DNA of 64,000 nucleotides. Source: Lycium barbarum. Its lineage: Eukaryota > Streptophyta > Magnoliopsida > Solanales > Solanaceae. Positions 57,125 to 64,000 of the stretch are shown here, piece after piece. The notes beneath the pieces are model-generated. The model did no database searches. It had not been told where the DNA came from and saw only the letters and a program-made list of their open reading frames with translations. Numbering within the stretch: position 1 is the stretch's first letter; each line of letters starts with the position of its first letter. The position numbers and the translations under genes are program-made. The stretch is taken from positions 7,602,965 to 7,666,964 of the forward strand of contig NC_083344.1 of assembly GCF_019175385.1 (NCBI RefSeq), read 5' to 3'.

Positions 57125-57760
57125 GCTAGTATTTCATTCTAAATCTCACAGAAAAGAGTTGCACCAATAGCTTTTCAAGTAATTCAAGGGATATAGGTTT
57201 TGATTGTACTCTAGGTTGTTTGAGATTGTATTCGGGAACATGATTTATAAGGCTTGAAGCATGCATATGAGTTTTTTCTGTCAATCTCAATCTTCGATTT
57301 TTGGATTGGAATAAGGAGTTTCAGTTCATATCAACGCATCACTATATGCCATTGAATGAATGTTGGTGCAAGACAATCAGTTTGATCACTCCATTTACTT
57401 TTAAAGTATATGATTTTTTGCTTGGGAGGTCATGAAAGTGGGACAATTGTCCCTTTTTTTGTTAACAAAAAATCCTAGGAATATGTTTAATTATTAGGCC
57501 TATCTAGGTTCTGACTGGCAAACCATGAAATAATTAAAGATACTAATCAAGTTAGTCTTCTAAAGAATTCTTTTACTGGTGCAGATTGATACTAAATCAG
57601 TCTTCCATGATAGAAAATTCTATTTATGGATTTCCAGCCACTGGACATGATCTGTGTGATGATTCTGATAGATCATTCATGACGAAACAAGTATTTGTAG
57701 TTTGTTTTCTTCTTTTAAATGTAGTTTCTATTAGTTCCAATTCTTGGACATGAAGTCATG
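57125..57760. repeat. Module S2
   Basis: Collinear with S1 and S3. Closest to S3 (TTGGTGCAAGACAATCAGTTTG against TTGGTGCAAGACGGCCAGTTTG; AGGTCATGAAAGTGGGACAA in both). Confidence 0.75.
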
Positions 57761-58429
57761 AATATACAATTTCAGTGAAATGGCTGATAAGGCAAAACGA
57801 ATCTGAATATACATTGGAGTTGGTTTTGTGGGGTGGAAATAGTCCAGACCCAAGATTTTAAGATGGGGGGGCGCACTACTATCTTTAACGTAACACGCCA
57901 ATTATTAGCTACAAAATTTTGGAGCGCAAATCTCTAAAAACTTAATGATTATGATAACTTATGAGAAAAGTATAAACTTCAAAGTATTATTTATTCAGTA
58001 CTAACATAGCAATCTATTCACGCTTGAGCTCGACGCGCTTTCATATTATAATAACGGTCAATGATGATATCATTGCTTACACATAGAAATATGTAATTTC
58101 AATAATAATAAAATAAACAATTTGTAAAAGATTCATCACTAATATTATTCTGCAATTCATTTTTAATGATAATGAGTGATTCTTAAGGTTACTATCTAAC
58201 TATGGATAGCTTGTCTGAACAATTTTGAAATAGAAGAGTACTGAGCTAGGGTTAAGATATCTTTCTTTTATCGAGAAGAGAGAAGAGGTAAACGTAAGAT
58301 ATCTTTCTTCTTTCTTTTATCGAGAAGAGAGAAGAGTTAAACGTGTTATAAAATACAGGATTAAAGAAAAAGGTATACAACAGAGCTTTTATTATGTTGT
58401 AACCATCTCAATTGCAACTATCTAACTAA
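57761..58429. other. Intergenic DNA between S2 and T2, no gene seen
   Basis: Contains a short tandem duplication of AAGATATCTTTCTT with TTTATCGAGAAGAGAGAAGA (about 58250-58340). Phrases near 57846 (CCAGACCCAAGATTTTAAGA) look like a decayed MITE end. No supported gene. Confidence 0.4.
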
Positions 58430-58870
58430 GATTCCATTTAATTGACTTCCATTTTCATGTTTAAAAGTACTCATACAAATAAGGATCACCAAACAGGTCT
58501 GTCTCCCACATCATTTTTGAACGATGCTTTCGCGAATACATGTGTGGATGAGGAGACTTCCAAATGCCGAGCCTTGTAACGTGGGCTTTTAAACTAAATG
58601 GGGGCAACAATGTGGTGGAATGTTGGGCTATTACAGAAGGTTGGACTCTGGCATTAGTCCGTCCTGCCCAATCCAAGCACGTTACACGGAGTTGAGTCAC
58701 GTGGTCCAAACGAAAGTATGGGCTGCTTGGTTCTTAGAGTGGGGCGGACTGCGTGAGACTGGTTTCACAGAGCAACGAATTGCTCCCACACCGTGCAGCG
58801 GAAGGATAACGGGTCGGTGTTCTCCAAGTCCAACAAAAACCTGACTGGCTGCTTAATTAAACCACCATTT
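58430..58870. repeat. Module T2, single-copy version of T1
   Basis: Has one copy each of the 73-bp and 95-bp motifs that are multiplied in T1 (TTAGAGTGGGGCGGACTGCG and GTGCAGCGGAAGGATAACGG), so it represents the state before amplification. Confidence 0.8.
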
Positions 58871-59089
58871 TTTTTGTCAATATGGGCTTGACAATCTATT
58901 CAATTCAGCTCATCTTTTATTTTCTATTTATGCAAATTTTGACCTTTCTTGTTTCTGCTGATCTACAAAGAATCTTTACTTGTATAATTATGTTTCTCTT
59001 AATTATTTTACATATGTAGCAGCCTTCCATAGGCTGTCACATTTACATTGCGTAGTAAAATGAACTTTTTTATTTTTTGTAATAAAATG

Positions 59090-59790
59090 AACCTTTAAAC
59101 GAGTGTTTCCTGTCAATCTCAATCTTTGGTTCCTGAGCCGGAATAAGAAGTTTTAGTTCATATTGACGCATCATTGTATGACATTTAGAGAGCCAGAGTT
59201 TGAAGCTTATGAGTTTAGAATTCTAGTCCTTTAAAGTTAATGGGTCTTACATTAACAATTTTTCCATATTCAATGAATTTTTTAACATCCTTTGCTGAAG
59301 CGCTAGCTCCGCCCCGGATGCCACTCGATGTATGTTGGTGCAAGACGGCCAGTTTGATCACTCCATTTACTTTTAAAGTCGGCGACTTGGGAGGTCATGA
59401 AAGTGGGACAATTGTCCCTTTTTTTTTTGTTAACAAAAAATCCTAGGAATATTTTAATTATGAGGCCTATCTAGGTTCTGACTGACAAACCATGAAATAG
59501 TTAAAGATACTGATTAAGTTAGTCTTCTAAGGGGTTCTTTTACTGGTGCCGATTGATACTAAATCAGTCTTCCATGATAGATAATTCTATTTATGGATTT
59601 CTAGCCACTGGACATGATCTGTGTAATGATTCTGATAGATCATTCATGACGAAACAAGTATGCGTTGTTTAATTTGTATTCTTCTTTTAAATGTAATTTC
59701 TGTTAGTTTCCAATCTTGGATATGGCATCTCTAAATACGTTCATGATATATGATTTCATTAAGATGGCTCATGAGGCAAATCGAATCTGC
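59090..59790. repeat. Module S3
   Basis: Third S copy. Contains an inserted 120-bp stretch at about 59190-59320 (GAGCCAGAGTTTGAAGC to AGCGCTAGCTCCGCCCC), a GGCGGAGC-family MITE remnant absent from S2. Confidence 0.7.
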
Positions 59791-59924
59791 CCCTCATTGG
59801 AATTGAATTGGTCAGGGTAGAGGTGGATCCGGAATTTAAAGTTTATGGGTTTTAAACTTGCTACTATATCCGTTGTCGTCATAGTTACTAGGTTTGCAAC
59901 TAAATAATTATACATATTTAAAAG

Positions 59925-60200
59925 ATTTACTAGAATTTTTGACCAAAATAAGCTATTATTTAAACCAATTCACCAAAATAATACGTTTTTTTTACAGAAC
60001 TAGCATAAACGTATTCCTGAGTAACGTATTAGGCATTATTTTATTCAAAAATTCTGACGGGAAAAATAGCTGGGGGTTGACGGTGTTAAAAGCTAATTCG
60101 TTACTGTGAGTAACGTATTATACCTAATACGTTACTGTCAGTAACGACTTTAGAGAATCCATAAAAGTTGTTACTAACATTAACGATTTATGCCTATTAC
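59925..60200. mobile_element. Possible left terminal region of a PMD-carrying MULE
   Basis: GAATTTTTGACCAAAATAAG and CCAATTCACCAAAATAATAC, then several TAACGTATTA / TAATACGTTA palindromic motifs (60020, 60108, 60131), form a repeat-rich stretch just upstream of the PMD gene. Such ends are seen in front of PMD-bearing transposons. The right end would lie beyond the window, so the element cannot be proven here. Confidence 0.35.
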
Positions 60201-60808
60201 GTATCCGAAGACCACGACTATTAGTTGTCTCTTCATTTAAAATAACGACGTCGTTCAATGTTTTCTAATAAATGTGAATAGATATTGAACAGATTTCCCT
60301 TTTCAAAATAAAACCCTAGCATCACTATCACTAGGAGAACAACAAAATTGACTCGATCCATATATTATTTTATCTATCTCTGCAAATTGATTTTGTTCCG
60401 ATGATATACATTGTGACGTTTATTCGATTTTTTGCCGCAAATTTTAAATGTGAAACTTTCAAAGCTCAATATTTTGTGCGATTTTGCTTGCAAAAATCGA
60501 TCAAGAAGCTTGGAACAGGATACTGTGATTAAGGCATGTGTTTTTTCACACACTCGTATAGTGGAAGAATTCTGGATTACGTTTTAAACTTTCAATTTCT
60601 GGATTAGAAGATAATGGTATGACGAATTTCCCCCTTTATCTTCAAAAAAATGTAGTATTCTTGTTTCTGTGTTTTTCGTTTGGGAAGATACAGAGTTTTT
60701 TTCTCTGTTTTTTCACTTTCTTAAGAAGATGTGATGTTCGCATTTTTTAGGCAAAACAAGCATAGAAGTTTCATAGAAAATATTCACTTGTGTAGGTATT
60801 TTTGTTTT

Positions 60809-62510
60809 ATGGCGGAAAATAATGCATATCAGATGGATCCGGGTCCACTCGACTCGTCCATATTGAATGAACAACTCACCCATAGGTCACGGGATATATG
60901 GGATGGAAAGGATAATGTGATTTTGAATACAAGGAGATGTGATGGAAATTTTTGGGACTTCGTAAAGGAACATCCAATTGATACACGAGTCTTGGAAGTG
61001 ATTAGACTATCGGGATTGTACGGTGTTTATAGATCTCATCGACCTACTATTGATCGTAGTTTGATTACTTCATTAGTGGAAAGATGGTGTCCTGAAACTC
61101 ATACGTTCCACTTTAGGACGGGAGAAGCGACAATCACCTTGCAAGACGTAGAGGTATTGTATGGATTACCCGTGAATGGTGATCCAGTACTTGGGAATGA
61201 GTTGGCGAGGAGCACAGAGGATTGGAAAGACATTTGTCAAAGATTATTAGGTTTTAGTCCACTTCCTGGAGACTTTAAAAAATATAGCCTCAAGGTATCT
61301 GCACTTTATCAACACATGCTACGTCATCCAAAATTACTTGACACGGCAACACAAGATATGGTCAATCAGAAGGCTAGATGTTAGATGTTTTGGATGATTG
61401 CTGGTATGATGATGGCGGATACATCTGGAAGTAATTTTAAGCTTATGTACTTACATATGCTCGAGGACGTCAACACAATAGGATCTTACAGTTGGGGTAG
61501 TGCGACCCTAGCGTGCTTGTATCACTATCTTTGTAAGGCCTCACAGGCTAAGCAACATGAGATAGCGGGATTCCTACCATTACTACAGGTATACCTAAAA
61601 ATATTAATAAAAGTATTAATTGTATTTATAAAAAAACTTGTTCAATTCCTAAACGTATAGTTCTCTTTCTTCTAATTAGATTTTTCTAACCTTCTTACAT
61701 GGAATGTTCCTTCCAGAGTATACATATAGTTCTATTTATTTTCTTTCTAGCTAACGATAAGATTTTTTATTTCCTTTTTGCTATAATGAAAAAAATGATG
61801 TTGATCGTTTTAGTTTACTGCAGCAGTTGCATTAAATGATGCTGAAATTAGTGTTTTTTCTTCAGGTTTGGGCATGGGAGAGAATTACTGTCCTCAGGCC
61901 CCAGATATTAGCACAAAGGGACGCGAATGCTGGTTTACCTAGGGGTCCACGCGCTACTAGATGGTTTGCACATTTTAGTTGGACCGACACTACCCAATAT
62001 GTGTTGAAAGTTTTTAGGGATGCACTTGATTCCATGACAGAGGATCAGGTACAATGTTGTATTAGTTTTGTTTTAATTTTCATGTATATTGTAATCGTAA
62101 GGACTCATTTGATTTATTTGTTTTATTTAGTTTATTTGGGAACCATATTCTGATGAATTAATTGAGAGCCTTCCCGATTATTGTCGTGTTGGACGAAATA
62201 TATGGCGTGCTAGAGTCACAATATTTTGTTGGGATGTTGTCGAGGTTCACTTGCCTGATCGAGTTATGAGGCAATTTGGAATGATACAGGAGATACCACC
62301 AACTCCGTTTCCATTTGATCCCACACATTTTAACCACGATCGTCGGGGAAGGCCAAATACAAATTGGGAATTGGAGCATGCACAATGGTTTCCATTTTGG
62401 CACCAACGACTTCGATACGTTATTAATGCACCGGTAATCATGAACCACTTCTGTACGATGACCCCTACCTTGTTTGGTTCAGACGCATTACTCGTCTTGA
62501 ACTTTCATAG
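60809..62510 (+). pseudogene. Plant mobile domain (PMD) gene with one stop and one frameshift
   Basis: Exons 60809-61588, 61866-62048 and 62131 onward join in phase 0. The ATG at 60809 gives MAENNAYQMDPGPLD, and MDPGP is a common PMD start. Diagnostic blocks follow: SRDIWDGKD, LYGVYRSHRPTIDRSLITSL, VERWCPETHTFHF, GEATITLQDVEVLYGLPVNG, then WAWERI, and IWEPYSDE with WRARV in exon 3. PMD proteins (MAIN, MAIL1, long-form PP7) are nuclear silencing factors, and the domain also occurs in transposons. Two lesions: TAG at 61382-61384 where the family has an aromatic residue, and a 1-nt frame change near 62435, after which PYLVWFRRITRL is read in the shifted frame. The 3' end lies against the MULE stop at 62524. 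Confidence 0.8.
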
Positions 62511-62523
62511 TTCTTTTCCCACT

Positions 62524-64000
62524 TCATTTTGAACCTCCCGTCCATAGTTCATTTTGCTCCAGAAGTTGCTGCGCTGTTTGAGACCTACGAGTATACTGTT
62601 CAACAGTTTGCCCCAATGACAGTTTAACCATAGCAGTGACAGGCAAGCCTCGTGCTTTCTTCAGAACTCCGTTGAACGACTCTGAAAGATTTGTTGTCAA
62701 CACTCCCAATCTTTTTCCATCATCATGGCTAACTGTCCATTTGTCCAGGGGAATTTCCATGAGGTATTGATATGCTTCAACATTTTCTTCCTTAATTTTC
62801 CACATCAAGGCTTCAAACTTTCTTATTTGATGGGCTAAAGCAGCCCTCCACATCAGTTTACTGAGGTCCTTGTTTGGATATCGAGATTGAAAGTTGCTCT
62901 TAAGATGCCTTAGGCAAAATCGATGGAAGGCCCGAGGCTCTTGATACCGCCGCAACTCCGATAAACTAGCCAAAATTCCTTTTGCCCTATCAGAGATCAC
63001 ACATATATCTTCTCTATCCTTTATCACATGTGCACTCAAATTCCTAAAAAACCATTTCCATGCCTCTTTCGACTCCCTGTCAACAATAGCAAATGCTAGA
63101 GGAAGAATGTTATCATTTCCGTCAATTCCAATAGCAATTAATAATTTGATGTCATATTTGCCATACATATGAGTTCCATCTACTGAAATAACAGGGCGGC
63201 ACGTTTGGAATCCATCAATGCATGGCTTGAAAGCCCAAAATACAAACTTGAAAGTTTTTACCTCTGGTGAACTCGTAGACTCTTCGTGTTTCCATTCCAC
63301 AACTGTTCCATGATTAAAGTGCTGAAAAGCTGCAAAACATTTAGGAAGCTCACTAAATGATTTTTTAAAGTCACCATACACCAATTCAAATGCGCGTTGA
63401 CGTCCAAGCCACGCTTTCTTGTATGTCACTTGATGACAAAATTTCTCGTGAACCCTAGCCATGACATCTACTACTAACAACTTGGGATTTTTTCGAATTT
63501 GGTTTAGAAATAAGGATGCAATCAAATTGGTATCTAGGTTGACATGACCTGTCGTAAGCCTTTCAGTCTCACATCTATGATTATCAACATACTTTCCTAT
63601 CTTCCAAAGGTTATTTCCAACCTTCCGGCCTCGAAGAAACCATAGACAACCTAATAAATTATAAAACCTGCATCTCACAACCCATAGACTTTTGTTTGAC
63701 GTTACCACCTCGAACTCTTTATTTTTGCGCAAACTCCAAATCGTCACGGCCCGTTTCAATTTTGCTTTGCTGCTAAAATACATATTCTTTTCCAAGTCTT
63801 TGTTGGCATCCTCGGACCAAGCTGAACAACATCCCATCTCAGATTCTCGTGTAGAAATGAAAATATCTTCTACGTTCTCCAATGTCGTAAAGTAGGGTAT
63901 ATCATGACATGGAATTTCGGACACACTATGACCAAATTGATTATGAGGATTTACACCAATATTATTTTGAAGTAAATCTCCACTATCACCGATATATTCA
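62524..64000 (-). CDS. MULE (MuDR-type) transposase, partial at window edge
   Basis: Open on the minus strand from the window edge to TGA at 62524, at least 490 codons without a stop. The N-terminal MuDR-type region (about 63640-63800) has MYFSSKAKLKRAVTIW. The DDE transposase core (about 62930-63210) shows VISVDGTHMYGKYD, AIGIDGNDNILPLAFAIV, CVISDRAKG and FCLRHLKSNF. LTTNLSESFNGVLKKARGLP follows. MULE transposases cut and paste elements with long TIRs and make 9-bp duplications. The usual C-terminal SWIM zinc finger (CxC...HC) is missing: the frame ends about 50 residues after NGVLKKA. The true start lies outside the window. The length of the open frame suggests recent activity, but the lost C-terminus suggests a deletion at the junction with the PMD gene. 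Confidence 0.88.
   Translation of the reverse strand, partial: EYIGDSGDLLQNNIGVNPHNQFGHSVSEIPCHDIPYFTTLENVEDIFISTRESEMGCCSAWSEDANKDLEKNMYFSSKAKLKRAVTIWSLRKNKEFEVVTSNKSLWVVRCRFYNLLGCLWFLRGRKVGNNLWKIGKYVDNHRCETERLTTGHVNLDTNLIASLFLNQIRKNPKLLVVDVMARVHEKFCHQVTYKKAWLGRQRAFELVYGDFKKSFSELPKCFAAFQHFNHGTVVEWKHEESTSSPEVKTFKFVFWAFKPCIDGFQTCRPVISVDGTHMYGKYDIKLLIAIGIDGNDNILPLAFAIVDRESKEAWKWFFRNLSAHVIKDREDICVISDRAKGILASLSELRRYQEPRAFHRFCLRHLKSNFQSRYPNKDLSKLMWRAALAHQIRKFEALMWKIKEENVEAYQYLMEIPLDKWTVSHDDGKRLGVLTTNLSESFNGVLKKARGLPVTAMVKLSLGQTVEQYTRRSQTAQQLLEQNELWTGGSK

Noticed and set aside
62251..62532. Use of the uninterrupted frame to 62532 as the PMD C-terminus
   Set aside because: After about 62435 that frame loses family resemblance, while the neighbouring frame reads PYLVWFRRITRL, as PMD proteins do. 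A frameshift is the better explanation.
63922..63924. GTG at this position as start of the MULE transposase
   Set aside because: The frame continues open to the window edge, so the true start lies outside. GTG is not a normal plant start codon.

Overview
The window looks like nuclear DNA from an asterid plant, most likely Solanaceae. It is AT-rich, its genes have GT-AG introns, and it is crowded with repeat families I associate with Solanaceae: GGCGGAGCCA-type hAT MITEs, GTT-tailed SINEs, CTCCCTCCGT Stowaway MITEs and TGGTCCCTTAAC Mutator-type MITEs. The family assignment is inference from repeat style and protein resemblance. No search was run.

Genes. (1) 886-5331 (+): a seven-exon gene whose splice phases all agree, encoding about 600 aa of a basic, Ser-rich plant protein of unknown function that ends in a KEN-box-like tail. 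(2) 31315-32502 (+): an intact intronless E3 ubiquitin ligase with N-terminal zinc ribbon, C3H2C3 RING and DUF1117 (RDUF type). (3) 50193-53799 (+): an SDIR1-like RING-H2 gene, probably decayed, with introns full of transposons. (4) 60809-62510 (+): a plant mobile domain (PMD) gene carrying a nonsense codon and a frameshift. (5) 62524 to the window edge (-): a long open MULE transposase facing the PMD gene tail to tail.

Layout. 1-5.5 kb is gene 1. 5.5-11 kb holds a duplicated module and a three-level transposon nest. 11.04-16.51 kb is a degenerate Ty1/copia element on the minus strand with two LTRs, Met-type PBS and PPT, itself disrupted by another repeat. 16.5-17.3 kb is a 399-bp tandem duplication. 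18.4-27 kb is a mosaic of old segmental duplications (P1-M2-P2-P3, plus M1 at 6.7-7.6 kb). Because the copies are paralogous, the unoccupied ones serve as empty sites for the insertions in the others, including MULE MITEs, a SINE, hAT and Stowaway MITEs and a plastid-like fragment with a chimeric tRNA. 27-30.1 kb is a three-copy repeat. 31-32.8 kb is the RING gene with a three-unit repeat behind its stop codon. 35.7-45.5 kb is a recent 4.87-kb tandem duplication with both breakpoints inside LTR-like DNA. 45.8-49.6 kb is a Tourist-like element with a C-rich minisatellite, then a dead LINE split by a hAT MITE. 50-54 kb is the SDIR1-like gene. 54-59.8 kb is an alternating S-T-S-T-S duplication holding a two-level tandem repeat. 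59.9-64 kb is a probable MULE carrying PMD and transposase genes.

The genes show no sign of forming a pathway. Most of the information here is about genome dynamics: nested insertions with intact target duplications, empty-site pairs and recent tandem duplications. The strongest candidate for an unusual unit is the PMD plus MULE pair at the right edge, which the window truncates.
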